Shown one piece after another: positions 20,707 through 29,940 of a DNA stretch of 64,000 bases. Location: contig UEIF01000007.1 in NCBI GenBank assembly GCA_900468805.1, positions 152,114 to 216,113 of the forward strand. The letters run 5' to 3'. The notes beneath the pieces were generated by a model. It searched no databases, was not told where the DNA came from, and saw nothing but the letters and a program-made list of their open reading frames with translations. The stretch comes from Hyphomicrobiales bacterium (GTDB lineage Bacteria > Pseudomonadota > Alphaproteobacteria > Rhizobiales > Rhizobiaceae). The first letter of the stretch is position 1. Each line of letters begins with the position of its first letter. A program made the translations under genes and the position numbers.

Positions 20707-21702
20707 ATGATCAGGAGAGCGGTAAAACTCGTCGAAAACAGCGTGCTGGAGTCGGGCAAGCGTACCGTCAGCATCGAAAGACGCGCCCTTGAGGCGCTGG
20801 AACGTGCTTTTGATGACGGGCTTGCAGGGCCCTTTACCCGTGCGATCGAGATGATCGGAGAGAATACCGGCCGCGTGATCGTGACCGGCGTCGGCAAGAG
20901 CGGCCATATCGGCACGAAGATCGCTGCCACCTTCGCTTCAACGGGCACGCCAGCCTTTTTCGTGCATGCGGCGGAAGCCAATCACGGCGATCTCGGCATG
21001 ATCGCCGGCGACGATGTCGTGCTTGCGATTTCCAAGGGCGGCGAGAGCGCGGAACTGAAGAGCATCATTTCCTACACGCGGCGTTTTTCCATTCCGCTGA
21101 TCGCGATGACCTGCAGCCCGCAGTCCTCACTGGCAACGGCTGCAGATATCGCGCTGCTGATCCCCAATGAGGAAGAGGCCTGTCCCAACGGGCTGGCGCC
21201 GACTACGTCGACGATGATGCAGCTTGCGCTCGGCGATGCACTGGCGATTGCGCTTCTTGACGCGCGTGGCTTCACGGCGACGGATTTCCATGTTTTCCAT
21301 CCTGGCGGCAAGCTCGGCGCGAGCCTAATGCATGTTGCCGACATCATGCATACCGGCGACCGACTGCCGCTGGTCGCGCAGGGCACGTCCGTGCCGGCGG
21401 CGATCAAGGTTCTGTCGCACAAGCATTTCGGCTGCGTCGGCGTGCTGGATGCGGAGGGCCGGCTTTGCGGCATCGTTACTGATGGTGACATGTCCCGAAA
21501 CCTCAGCCGCAATCTCGCGGAGCTGACAGTCGACGACATCATGACGCGCGCGCCGAAGACGGTCAGGCCGACGATACTGGCGACTGCGGCCCTGGCGCTG
21601 CTCGAGCAATACAAGATCGGTGCGCTTATGGTCATCGATGACGAGCAGCGGCCAATCGGGCTCGTTCACTTCCACGATCTCCTGCGGATCGGTGTGGCCT
21701 GA
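20707..21702 (+). CDS. kdsD: D-arabinose-5-phosphate isomerase, KpsF/GutQ family
   Basis: 331 aa. The N-terminal SIS domain (about 40-180) has GVGKSGHIGTKIAATFASTG at 61-80, typical of KpsF/GutQ isomerases, and two CBS motifs follow (about 205-331). It interconverts ribulose-5-phosphate and arabinose-5-phosphate, the first step to Kdo for lipid A-core and capsule. Its stop codon directly abuts that of the convergent NfeD gene with no intergenic base, so the two transcripts must overlap at their 3' ends. Confidence 0.92.
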   Translation: MIRRAVKLVENSVLESGKRTVSIERRALEALERAFDDGLAGPFTRAIEMIGENTGRVIVTGVGKSGHIGTKIAATFASTGTPAFFVHAAEANHGDLGMIAGDDVVLAISKGGESAELKSIISYTRRFSIPLIAMTCSPQSSLATAADIALLIPNEEEACPNGLAPTTSTMMQLALGDALAIALLDARGFTATDFHVFHPGGKLGASLMHVADIMHTGDRLPLVAQGTSVPAAIKVLSHKHFGCVGVLDAEGRLCGIVTDGDMSRNLSRNLAELTVDDIMTRAPKTVRPTILATAALALLEQYKIGALMVIDDEQRPIGLVHFHDLLRIGVA

Positions 21703-22158
21703 TCAGGTTGGCTCGACCGTCAGGTCGCGGCCGTTGCTCGAAACCACTTTGACCTGCGTTCCCGCCGGAAGATCCGGCCCCATGACCTGCCACGTCGTGT
21801 CATCGAGACGAATGCGGCCGCGGCCTTCGCGGATCGGCTCGCGCAGCGTCGCGGTACGGCCAACGAGGCTCGCGCCGCGCTGATTGAGGAACGGCTCATC
21901 CGTCGTGGCGTTGCGCAGTGTCAGCCGCCGGCCGATCAGCGTGGCGACGACCGCGAGAATGGCGAAGAGGATCGCCTGAAGCTCCCAGATCCAGAAAGCG
22001 GCATCCCAGAAGATCAGCGACAAAACGCCGACGGCAAGGGCTGCAAGGCCGATCCAGACCAGGAAGAAGCCCGGCACGATCATCTCGGCGGCAAGCAGCA
22101 CGAGACCTGCCACCCACCAGCTCCACGGCCCAAGTTCGCCGACGATCTTCGCCAGCAT
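21703..22158 (-). CDS. NfeD-like membrane protein
   Basis: 151 aa: two or three N-terminal transmembrane segments (about 10-80) and a C-terminal OB-fold NfeD domain (about 90-150) with GRTATLREPI and GxxWQV-like spacing. Short NfeD proteins are partners of SPFH/stomatin proteins in membrane microdomains, and here the gene follows an SPFH gene after only 3 bp, the classic pairing. The role is inferred to be membrane-protein quality control or scaffold anchoring. Confidence 0.9.
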   Translation of the reverse strand: MLAKIVGELGPWSWWVAGLVLLAAEMIVPGFFLVWIGLAALAVGVLSLIFWDAAFWIWELQAILFAILAVVATLIGRRLTLRNATTDEPFLNQRGASLVGRTATLREPIREGRGRIRLDDTTWQVMGPDLPAGTQVKVVSSNGRDLTVEPT

Positions 22159-22161
22159 GGC

Positions 22162-23187
22162 TTATCGCTCCGGATTGGGATTGAAGGGATTGGCCGGAGC
22201 TTGGCCGACCGGCGGCGTGGAGCGTGCCGGACCTGTGCTCGGACGCGGCGGAGACGGCAGGTTGTTGCCTTCGCCAAACACCTCTCGGGCAATCGCGCCG
22301 ATGCCGGCAAGCGAGCTGAGAATGGAAGACGCCTCCATCGGCATCATCACGATCTTGGAATTGGGCGCCGAACCGATCGAGGTGAGGGCCTCGGTGTATT
22401 TCTGTGCCACGAAATAGTTGATTGCCTGGATGTCGCCCGCGGCGATTGCTTCCGAGACCATCTTCGTCGCCTTCGCTTCGGCTTCGGCCAAGCGCTCGCG
22501 AGCTTCGGCATTGCGGAAGGCGGCTTCGCGCTGGCCTTCGGCCTGAAGGATGGCGGACTGCTTGGCGCCCTCGGCCCTCAGGATCTGCGCATTGCGCGAA
22601 CCTTCGGCTTCCAGCACCTGGGCACGCTTCTCGCGCTCGGCCTTCATCTGGCGGGCCATCGCGTCGACGAGGTCGCGCGGCGGCTGGATATCCTTGATCT
22701 CGACACGGGTGACCTTGATGCCCCAAGGATGCACGGCCTCGTCCACGACGCGCAGCAGCCGGTCGTTGATCGCATCGCGATTGGAGAGCAGCTCGTCGAG
22801 ATCCATGGAGCCCATGACTGAGCGAATATTGGTCATGGTGAGGTTCAGGATCGCATTTTCCAAGTTGGAAACCTGATAGGCGGCCTGAGCGGCATTCAGC
22901 ACCTGGTAGAAAGAGACTGCATCGGCCGCGACCGAGGCATTGTCCTTGGTGATCACCTCCTGGGTCGGCACGTTCAGCACCTGCTCCATCACGTTCATCC
23001 TGGCGCCGACGCGCTCGATGAAAGGGGTGATCAGGTTCAGGCCGGGTTCCAGCGTGCGGGTATAGCGGCCGAAGCGCTCGATCGTGTAGCGATAACCCTG
23101 TGGAACCGTCTTGATGCCCGCAAAGAGCACCATGATGACGAAAATCACCAATACGATCACGACGATATCGAAGCCGCCCAGCAGCAT
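22162..23187 (-). CDS. SPFH/Band 7 (stomatin-like, QmcA) protein
   Basis: 341 aa. One N-terminal membrane anchor (about 5-28, FDIVVIVLVIFVIMVLFAGI), then the SPFH domain (about 30-190; VPQGYRYTIERFGRYTRTLEPG) and a long Ala/Glu/Arg-rich coiled coil (about 200-270) with repeated AEG motifs. The C-terminal tail is Pro-rich. Such proteins oligomerise into membrane scaffolds that recruit proteases or organise raft-like domains. It is the first gene of an SPFH-NfeD operon. Confidence 0.93.
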   Translation of the reverse strand: MLLGGFDIVVIVLVIFVIMVLFAGIKTVPQGYRYTIERFGRYTRTLEPGLNLITPFIERVGARMNVMEQVLNVPTQEVITKDNASVAADAVSFYQVLNAAQAAYQVSNLENAILNLTMTNIRSVMGSMDLDELLSNRDAINDRLLRVVDEAVHPWGIKVTRVEIKDIQPPRDLVDAMARQMKAEREKRAQVLEAEGSRNAQILRAEGAKQSAILQAEGQREAAFRNAEARERLAEAEAKATKMVSEAIAAGDIQAINYFVAQKYTEALTSIGSAPNSKIVMMPMEASSILSSLAGIGAIAREVFGEGNNLPSPPRPSTGPARSTPPVGQAPANPFNPNPER

Positions 23188-23270
23188 ATGTTCCTCCCTA
23201 GGCCCACCTATCTGACGTGGTGAGTTAGCACGTTCTTTGCAAGGAAGGAATGACAGTCCCGCCTGTCAAA

Positions 23271-23534
23271 TCAGGGTGATAGGCCGGCATCATCGAGGTC
23301 GCTCTTTGTGATGTAGCCGCCCATCAGGCAATTGGTGAGGAACGGCTGATCGTCCGGCTTCAGATTGCTGGTTTTGACATCGCGGAGGCGAAGCTGACAG
23401 GCGACCTGACCGACGATGCCTTTGGGAGGGGCGTTGGCATAGACCCGCTGATAGTGCTCCCATGCGAGATAACCGCCACCTGCGACGACGAATAAGCAGG
23501 CGAGGACAATCAATTTTCTAAAACCCGAAATCAT
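23271..23534 (-). CDS. Small hypothetical membrane-anchored/exported protein
   Basis: 87 aa. One hydrophobic segment at residues 7-25 (LIVLACLFVVAGGGYLAW) could be a signal anchor or signal peptide. The rest is hydrophilic with two cysteines (in VACQLR and NCLMGG) that could form a disulfide in the periplasm. No family is recognised. It is flanked by the SPFH operon and hemH, both on the same strand but with gaps of 83 and 142 bp, so it is likely transcribed on its own. Confidence 0.6.
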   Translation of the reverse strand: MISGFRKLIVLACLFVVAGGGYLAWEHYQRVYANAPPKGIVGQVACQLRLRDVKTSNLKPDDQPFLTNCLMGGYITKSDLDDAGLSP

Positions 23535-23676
23535 GAAATTCGTCCAGATGAATAAAGCCGCAGACCGAGAGCCTGCGCGCCGCAGTTGCGGTTGTCGGCT
23601 TCGGTCCTTCCTTAGATCTGGAGCGGGGGACGTCTTTATCTATTGCGGGTCGCCAGAAAATCTGACGCCGCGTCTG

Positions 23677-24708
23677 TCATGCCCAACCCAGCAGCTCACG
23701 GCGCACGACTTTTTCCAGCACCTGCATGCCGTCCTCTCCGTCATTCAAGCACGGAATATGCGCGAACTGCTCGCCGCCATTGTGCTTGAAAGAATGGGCG
23801 GCCTGTTCGGCAATCTCCTCCAGCGTCTCCAGACAGTCGGAAACGAAGCCGGGGTTCATGACTGCGATGCGCTTGACGCCGTCCTGCGCCAGCTTCTCGA
23901 CGGTCTTATCTGTGTAGGGCTGCAGCCATTCTTCCGGCCCGAAGCGGGACTGGAAGGTGACCATGAAGTTCTCCTTCGTGAGACCTAGACGCTCGCGCAG
24001 CAGGCGGCCGGTCTTCTGGCACTGACAGTAATAGGGATCGCCCTGCTGGAAATAGGAAAGCGGGATGCCGTGGAAGGAAGCGAGCAGCATTTCCGGCTTC
24101 CAGTCGAGGGTAGCCAGGTGTTGTTCGACCGACTTCGCCAGCGCTTCGATATAGGTCTCGTCGTCGTGATAGTCAGGCACCGTGCGCAGCGCCGGTTGCC
24201 AGCGCATGGTGAGCAGCTTCTGGAAGGCCTTGTCATTGACGGTTGCCGTGGTGGCGGCGGCATATTGCGGATAGAGCGGGAAGAGCAGGATGCGGTCGCA
24301 GCCTTCATCCTTCAGCGCTTCGATGCGCGAGGGAATCGACGGGGTACCGTAGCGCATCGCCCAGTCCACCTTGACGTTTGGCAGGTCCTTCAGCCGGTCG
24401 GCCATGAAGTCGGACTGGTTGCGGGTATAGGTGCGCAGCCAGCTTTCATTCAGCTCCTTGTTCCAGATCGTCTCATAGGCCTTGCCGACCTTCTGCGGGC
24501 GCGTATTGAGCACGATGCCGAACAGGATCGGATACCATTTCCAGGGCGACCATTCGATGACGCGCTTGTCGGTCAGGAATTCGCGCAGATAGCGGCGCAT
24601 GGACGTATAATCGGTGCCATCAGGCGTGCCGAGATTGACCAGCAGGACGCCAACCTTGCCGAATTTGACGGAGGGATGGTCCGCCGGGCGGAGTGAAGTA
24701 TCTGTCAT
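23677..24708 (-). CDS. hemH: Ferrochelatase
   Basis: 343 aa, full length. VGVLLVNLGTPDG opens the chelatase fold. ASFHGIP carries the catalytic His213, and SDCLETLEEI near the C-terminus supplies the conserved acidic metal-side residue. It inserts Fe2+ into protoporphyrin IX to make haem. Cysteines CQCQ lie around residue 228, but I see no C-terminal 2Fe-2S motif. It stands alone between a small unknown gene and the 5'-nucleotidase gene, all on the minus strand. Confidence 0.95.
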   Translation of the reverse strand: MTDTSLRPADHPSVKFGKVGVLLVNLGTPDGTDYTSMRRYLREFLTDKRVIEWSPWKWYPILFGIVLNTRPQKVGKAYETIWNKELNESWLRTYTRNQSDFMADRLKDLPNVKVDWAMRYGTPSIPSRIEALKDEGCDRILLFPLYPQYAAATTATVNDKAFQKLLTMRWQPALRTVPDYHDDETYIEALAKSVEQHLATLDWKPEMLLASFHGIPLSYFQQGDPYYCQCQKTGRLLRERLGLTKENFMVTFQSRFGPEEWLQPYTDKTVEKLAQDGVKRIAVMNPGFVSDCLETLEEIAEQAAHSFKHNGGEQFAHIPCLNDGEDGMQVLEKVVRRELLGWA

Positions 24709-24780
24709 TCTGGCCCCAACGCGCTTTCATGTCTCGCCGGCTCATACGCAGCCGGCCGACCGTGGTTCACCCTATAAGAA

Positions 24781-24812
24781 GAAAAACCGGCCCGGGGAAC
24801 CCCGGACCGGCT
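24781..24812 (-). terminator. Intrinsic terminator of the 5'-nucleotidase gene
   Basis: On the minus strand a GC-rich stem (CCGG-CCGGGG/CCCCGG-CCGG with one internal mismatch, 24787-24810) is followed by TTTTTC, 23 bp past the stop codon. Confidence 0.85.
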
Positions 24813-24834
24813 CTCATGATCGGGACAAATCGTC

Positions 24835-26721
24835 TTACTTGGCTGGAACCTGGATTTCCTCGCCGATCCGCAGATGACGGGGGTTCGGGCTGCCATTGGC
24901 TCCCGACAATTTGCGCCATTCGGCACCGTCGCCGTAGAAGGACTTGGCAAGATCCCAGAAGGTGTCGCCGGCAACGATGACGTGGGTCGAGGGTGTGGCA
25001 GGTGCGGCGGCTGCCGGTGCAGGCGTTGCCGGGGCGGGTTCCGTAGCAGGTGCAGGAGCGGTAGGCGCCGGAGCCGGCTCGGCTGATGGGGCCGGAGCGG
25101 ATGGAGCAGGAGCAGCCTGGGCTATTTCCGTGATGCGACCGTCCGTATAGGGCTTATAGGGCGAGTGGGCAGCGAGATATTCGGCGGTCACGTCGGCCAG
25201 ATCCGGGCCGAAGTCATAGGCGTTCTGGCCGTCCTTGAAAGCGACATATCCATCGCCGCCGGCGCGCATGAAGTTGTTGGTGGCGACGCCATAGGTTTTG
25301 GCATTGTCGATCGGTACGAAATTGTCACCGTCCTTGACCTGGACGTCGCTGACGCGGCTGCCGACCGGCTTCGACTGGTCGAAAGTGAATTTCAGACCGG
25401 CGACTTGCGGGAAACGACCGGCGCCCTGGTCGATCTGGCTGACGCCGTTTTCGAGCGCCTTGACAACATCGGCGCCAGTCAGCTGGAAGGTGGCGAGCGT
25501 GTTCTGGAACGGCAGCACGGTGATGACTTCGCCCTGGGTGACGTCACCGCCATCTATCGAGGCACGCAGGCCGCCGCCGTTCTGGATGGCAATGGTGACA
25601 GCCTGGTTCTTGGTGCGGTCGAGTATGGCATCGGCCACCAGATTGCCCATCGAGCATTCCTTCACGCGGCAGACCTTGCTGTTGCCCTCGATCGGGCTTT
25701 CGGAGGAGCCTATTACCTTCTTGCGCAGGTCGTCGATCGGCTTTGCCAGTTCGACAATGCGCGCCGCGACGGCCGGATCCGGCGTGAAGGAGGAATCGAT
25801 CAGGATCGGATCGCCCTTGGCGTCCTTGACGACGCCGTTGTCATCGAAGTTCACGACGAGATCGCCGAGATATTTGCTGTAGGAGGCTGCCTGCACCACC
25901 GGCACCTTGTAGCCGCCGGGGTTGTCAACCAACGTCGGATAGGGGCCTTCGGCCTTCGCGTCGGTGTTCGAGAGCAGGCTGTGCGAATGGCCGCCAACGA
26001 CCACGTCGACATCGGGGATCTTGGCAATCAAGGCAAGGTCGCGCGGGTAGCCGACATGGGTGAGCGCAATGATCTTGTTGACGCCTTCGCTCTTCAGTTT
26101 CTCGACCTCTGCCGTGATGCTCTTGACGTCATCGGCAATCGTCACGTTCGGGCCGGGCGAGGAAAGCTCCGGCGTATCGTTGGTGACGGCGCCGACGATG
26201 CCGATCTTCTGACCAGCGATATCGAGCACGAGAGAAGGCTTGATCCGGTCGCCGATCTTGGAGGCGGCACTTGCCTTGACGTTGGCGGTGACGACGGGGA
26301 ATTGCACCTTGTCGAGGAAGGTCGCGAGCCCATCCTCGCTGTCGTCGAATTCATGATTGCCGACCGTCATGGCGTCGAACTTCATGAGGTTCAGCATTTC
26401 GGCTTCAGCCGCGCCCTTGTAGGTCGTGTAGAACAGCGAGCCCTGGAAATTGTCGCCGGCATTGAGCAGGAGCACGTTCTTGCCCGTCAGGGCCTGACGG
26501 CGCTGGTCGATCGCTGTCTTCAGGCGTGCCGCGCCACCGAAGCACGCGGTCTTGCCCTCGTCCTCTGCAGAGCACGTGGAATCGAACTTGTTGATCGATT
26601 CGATGCGAGAGTGGAAATCGTTGATATGAAGAATATTGAGTTCGTAATCCGCAAATGCGGCGCTTGTGCTCAGCGCCAGAATAGACGCGGTCAAAAGACC
26701 GAAGCTGAAAGACTTCGTCAT
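24835..26721 (-). CDS. Secreted 5'-nucleotidase/2',3'-cyclic phosphodiesterase (UshA-like) with C-terminal LysM
   Basis: 628 aa. The signal peptide ends around STSAAFA-DY (residue 24). The metallophosphoesterase domain (about 26-290) shows all metal motifs in order: HINDFHSR, NAGDNFQGS, GNHEFDD, THVGYPRD and GGHSHS. The 5'-nucleotidase C-terminal domain follows (about 330-520). A Pro/Ala-rich linker of roughly 45 residues leads to a LysM repeat (last ~50 residues, IVAGDTFWDLAKSFYGDGAEWRKL split over its length). It hydrolyses extracellular nucleotides in the periplasm for phosphate and nucleoside salvage. The LysM tail implies anchoring to peptidoglycan, which E. coli UshA lacks. Confidence 0.93.
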   Translation of the reverse strand: MTKSFSFGLLTASILALSTSAAFADYELNILHINDFHSRIESINKFDSTCSAEDEGKTACFGGAARLKTAIDQRRQALTGKNVLLLNAGDNFQGSLFYTTYKGAAEAEMLNLMKFDAMTVGNHEFDDSEDGLATFLDKVQFPVVTANVKASAASKIGDRIKPSLVLDIAGQKIGIVGAVTNDTPELSSPGPNVTIADDVKSITAEVEKLKSEGVNKIIALTHVGYPRDLALIAKIPDVDVVVGGHSHSLLSNTDAKAEGPYPTLVDNPGGYKVPVVQAASYSKYLGDLVVNFDDNGVVKDAKGDPILIDSSFTPDPAVAARIVELAKPIDDLRKKVIGSSESPIEGNSKVCRVKECSMGNLVADAILDRTKNQAVTIAIQNGGGLRASIDGGDVTQGEVITVLPFQNTLATFQLTGADVVKALENGVSQIDQGAGRFPQVAGLKFTFDQSKPVGSRVSDVQVKDGDNFVPIDNAKTYGVATNNFMRAGGDGYVAFKDGQNAYDFGPDLADVTAEYLAAHSPYKPYTDGRITEIAQAAPAPSAPAPSAEPAPAPTAPAPATEPAPATPAPAAAAPATPSTHVIVAGDTFWDLAKSFYGDGAEWRKLSGANGSPNPRHLRIGEEIQVPAK

Positions 26722-26919
26722 CCCTGTTCTCCTGATTAAAGCCGGGATCTTTACCCCTGATCCTGGCCATCCCTCATGTGGATCATCACCGACAATGCCG
26801 GCGCGCGAATGTTTCCACCTGCGTGGATCAACCGCAAGAGGGAAGCTGTGAAGAGGATGGCGCTTTCCAAGAGGGCTGCTGGCAAAAAAGCCGGAAGCCC
26901 GCCAATATCAGGAAAGGCT

Positions 26920-27288
26920 CTAACTGCGGCGGGTCAGGACGAATTGTGCGCCGGCATCCGAGGTGCAGTTCAGCTGGCCCGTCGTGACGAGGGCGCAATT
27001 GACCTTCGACTGCGTGTTGCGAACCAGCGAGGTCATGTTGATTTCCACGAGCGTCGGCGACGTCTTGATATAGGTGCCGGAGGCCAGAAGCTGGTTGCTG
27101 TCGGTCGTGCGCGTCGTGAAGGTACCACTCTGGAAGGTGGAGACGATACCGTTCGGATCGGCCCAGGTTCCCTCGACACCGGTAGGAGCGGGTGCCGATG
27201 CCACGGGGAGGGGGCGCGGGCCGGAGGAAACGCAGGCGGCAAGAGCTGCCGATGCAACCGCAAGAACGAGACCAGTTCTGATTTTCAT
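26920..27288 (-). CDS. omp10: Outer-membrane lipoprotein, Omp10 type
   Basis: 122 aa with a lipoprotein signal (hydrophobic 5-18, lipobox LAAC, lipidated Cys19). The mature part reads VEGTWADPNGIVSTF, FTTRTTDSNQ and VNCALVTTGQLNCTS, which closely recalls the Brucella Omp10 lipoprotein; the two Cys in VNCAL and LNCTS probably form a disulfide. In Brucella it is a surface-exposed outer-membrane lipoprotein; its biochemical role is unclear. It is monocistronic. Confidence 0.82.
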   Translation of the reverse strand: MKIRTGLVLAVASAALAACVSSGPRPLPVASAPAPTGVEGTWADPNGIVSTFQSGTFTTRTTDSNQLLASGTYIKTSPTLVEINMTSLVRNTQSKVNCALVTTGQLNCTSDAGAQFVLTRRS

Positions 27289-27411
27289 AAGGCTTCTCCC
27301 GGCGAATTTAAGCGGAAGCTATCCGCGACAGTCGCCAAAAACATGGCGCGGACCCTCCGCGAAGGCAAGCCTTCGGCGGAGCCCGTCCGGCATTTAGACA
27401 GCAGGCGTTAC

Positions 27412-27440
27412 AAAAATGCCCGCCTCGCAGCGGGCATTTT
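27412..27440 (-). terminator. Intrinsic terminator of hss
   Basis: AAAAATGCCCGC (27412-27423) and GCGGGCATTTT (27430-27440) form a near-perfect stem around CTCGCA. The A and T flanks allow it to work in both directions. It lies 20 bp beyond the hss stop. Confidence 0.88.
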
Positions 27441-27460
27441 CGACAGCGTTACGGCAGGGC

Positions 27461-28906
27461 TCAGCGAACGAGGATGTTCTTGAACTGCCACGGATCCTTG
27501 GTGTCGATGTCTTCCGGGAACAGGCCCGGACGGCCGTCGAGCGGGGTCCAGTCGGTATAGTGGCCTTCAACCGGGCCGAGATAGGGCAGCTGCACTTCGA
27601 GGCAGCGCTTGTAATCCATCTCGTCGGCTTCAACGATGCCGGCCTTCGGGTTTTCGATGGCCCAGACCATGCCGGCGAGAACGGCCGATGTTACCTGCAG
27701 GCCGGTCGCGTTCTGGTAGGGGGCGATGCGGCGGGTTTCTTCCAGCGACAGTCGCGAACCGTACCAGTAGGCGTTCTTGTCGTGGCCGTAGAGCAGCACG
27801 CCGAGTTCGTCGACACCGTCCACCAGCTCGTTCTCGTCGAGAACGTGGAGAACCGGCTGTGCCTTGCCGCCGTTGCCGAACATCTCATGCAGCGACAGAA
27901 CCGCGTCGTTGGCGGGATGATAGGCGTAGTGGCAGGTCGGACGATAGGTGACGTCGCCGTCCTTATCCCTGACCGTGAAGAAGTCGGCGATCGAGATCGA
28001 CTCGTTATGGGTGACGAGGAAGCCGTATTGCGGGCCGGGCGTCGGGCACCAGGTGCGAACGCGGGTGTTGGCGCCGGGCTGTTCGAGGTAGATGGCGGCC
28101 TTGTTGCCCTTCTTGTGCTTCTTGGCGTTCTTCGGCATCCAGTTTTCATGGGTGCCCCAGCCGAGTTCTGCCGGCTGCAGGCCCTCAGAGATGAAGCCTT
28201 CGACCGACCAGGTGTTCCAGAAGACGTTGAGCGGCTTCGGATGGATGGTGCGCTGCGTATCGCGCTCGGCGATATGAACGCCCTTGACGCCGACCTTCTT
28301 CATGAGCTTTGCCCATTCTTCGCGGTCGTCCTGGCCCGGCTCGTCGAACTTCAGGCCGATATCCTTGGCGAGGTTGAGCAACGCCTGCTTGACGAACCAG
28401 GATACCATGCCCGGATTTGCGCCGCAGGTGGAAACGGCAGTGGTGCCGCCGGGGTTCTTGGCCTTTTCCTTTCGAACGGTTTCGCGCAGCGCATAGTTGG
28501 TGCGCTCCTCGTTCTTCATGTCCTTGTCGAAATAGAAGCCGAGCCAGGGCTCGACGACGGTATCGATATAGAGCACGTCAAGCTTGCGGCAGAGCTTGAT
28601 GATGTCGAGCGACGAGGTATCGACCGAAAGGTTGACGCAGAAACCCTGGCCTTCGCCTTCGGTCAGGAGCGGCTTCAGCAGTTCCTTGTAATTGTCCTTC
28701 GTCACGTGCGCCTGGATATGCTTGACGCCGTGCTTTTCCAGAATGTGGGCATCGTCCGTGCGCGGGTCGATGACAACCATCCGGCTCTTGTCGAACTTGA
28801 AGTGGCGCTCGATCAGGGGCAGCGTGCCGCGGCCGATAGAGCCAAAGCCGATCATGACGATCGGACCGGTAATTTCGCCATATACCGGATAGTTCTGTTC
28901 CGTCAT
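27461..28906 (-). CDS. hss: Homospermidine synthase
   Basis: 481 aa. The N-terminal Rossmann motif GFGSIGRGTLP (about 20-30) binds NAD+. The rest matches the saccharopine-dehydrogenase-like homospermidine synthase family (VIDPRTDDAH, TVVEPWLGFY, STCGANPGMVSWFV, GWGTHENWMP). It joins two putrescines, or putrescine and spermidine, to give sym-homospermidine, the characteristic long polyamine of rhizobia. ATG start at 28906 follows AGGAG. It is monocistronic. The 130-bp upstream region contains a TGACGTCA palindrome near 29003-29010. Confidence 0.95.
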   Translation of the reverse strand: MTEQNYPVYGEITGPIVMIGFGSIGRGTLPLIERHFKFDKSRMVVIDPRTDDAHILEKHGVKHIQAHVTKDNYKELLKPLLTEGEGQGFCVNLSVDTSSLDIIKLCRKLDVLYIDTVVEPWLGFYFDKDMKNEERTNYALRETVRKEKAKNPGGTTAVSTCGANPGMVSWFVKQALLNLAKDIGLKFDEPGQDDREEWAKLMKKVGVKGVHIAERDTQRTIHPKPLNVFWNTWSVEGFISEGLQPAELGWGTHENWMPKNAKKHKKGNKAAIYLEQPGANTRVRTWCPTPGPQYGFLVTHNESISIADFFTVRDKDGDVTYRPTCHYAYHPANDAVLSLHEMFGNGGKAQPVLHVLDENELVDGVDELGVLLYGHDKNAYWYGSRLSLEETRRIAPYQNATGLQVTSAVLAGMVWAIENPKAGIVEADEMDYKRCLEVQLPYLGPVEGHYTDWTPLDGRPGLFPEDIDTKDPWQFKNILVR

Positions 28907-29036
28907 TCTTTTCTCCTGTGGAAGGGAACGAAGGCTTTCAGCCTAAAGAATTCATGTGAAAATGCGACGAAGGTCGCGAAGTGACCGGCTCTAATCACAA
29001 AATGACGTCACAATAAAGAGCGTTCCCCTGCAAAGG

Positions 29037-29894
29037 TCAAATATCGGACCTACAAAGCGCCCGCAATTTCCCCACGAGCTCGGCTCTTTGCACGGTCAGG
29101 CCCTTGTAGGCAGCCTGCTGATCATCGAGCAATTCCAGCTGATCGGCGAAACTTGCTGCGAGTTTTTGCGCCTGCGGATGGCGGGCAATGACGGCAACCG
29201 GATCGATATAGATGCGGATGGTGAAAAGGATATCGCCTGACGCGGCAAGCCTGCGCAGGGTCTGGCGTTCGACGCGGACGAAGCGCTCCTCCAGCGTGAA
29301 GGCTTCGGTGTAAGGCGGCCGGCGATGTTTCGAGACGGGGAGGAAGAGATCAGCCGTGGTGTTGACCGACCAGTTCAGCCGCTCGACTGGCTGCTCAACC
29401 CGCAGATTGTCGAAGATGCGGGTAATAAGCGCCGCATTGCGTGTGCCTTGGCTAAAGTCCGGTACGTCAGCATGGATCTCGTGCATCGGGCGGCTGAACT
29501 TTTCGCGCAGCGACCACGAAGAAGGAAAGGCGACGTGGGCGGCAACGAGATGCCAGCCATCGGCCTTGCGGCGCATGAGGACAAGATCATCCTGAACGAG
29601 CGAACCGGCCTTGAAGAGGGGCGGTAGGGCCGAGGTGTCGTGACGGTGCATTGCCGGATGCCGCTCGCCAAGATGAGCGAGAAGAAGATCCAACGCCTCC
29701 TGCTGGGCGGTTTCCGTTCTTTCTTCAGCGACGAAAATGTCGTCGAATCGCTCGCCCGCCAGCCGCGCTTTTTCCTTGAGATAGCGTTGCAGATCGTCGT
29801 CGGGCTCGATCCAGCGGTGGGGATCGAGCGGCATCAGGCCGATGGTGAAAGGCCGTGCCGAGCCGTCATAAGGTGTATAAGTCGGAAGTTTCAT
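29037..29894 (-). CDS. DUF3445 haem-dependent oxidative N-demethylase-like protein
   Basis: 285 aa. I recognise the DUF3445/HDOD family by the N-terminal FTIGLMPLDPHRWIEPDDD, then QDDLVLM, HVAFPSSWSLREKF, IHADVP and the C-terminal LFTIRIYIDPV. Characterised members are the haem/PAS-like subunit of dimethylamine monooxygenase-type oxidative N-demethylases. The usual companion ferredoxin and reductase subunits are not adjacent, so the substrate is unknown. Downstream in the cluster of YciI, pabC and pabB on the same strand, it is separated from YciI by 46 bp. Confidence 0.82.
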   Translation of the reverse strand: MKLPTYTPYDGSARPFTIGLMPLDPHRWIEPDDDLQRYLKEKARLAGERFDDIFVAEERTETAQQEALDLLLAHLGERHPAMHRHDTSALPPLFKAGSLVQDDLVLMRRKADGWHLVAAHVAFPSSWSLREKFSRPMHEIHADVPDFSQGTRNAALITRIFDNLRVEQPVERLNWSVNTTADLFLPVSKHRRPPYTEAFTLEERFVRVERQTLRRLAASGDILFTIRIYIDPVAVIARHPQAQKLAASFADQLELLDDQQAAYKGLTVQRAELVGKLRALCRSDI

Positions 29895-29940
29895 CGCCGC
29901 TCCTTTTTGAGCCTGACGAGCAAAAGGCGCGGTTCGTGAA

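Noticed and set aside
25165..26739. Plus-strand open frame (524 codons) across the 5'-nucleotidase
   Set aside because: Antisense shadow. The 5'-nucleotidase on the minus strand has a signal peptide and all metal motifs.
27416..28984. Plus-strand open frame (522 codons) across hss
   Set aside because: Antisense shadow of homospermidine synthase, with no recognisable motif.
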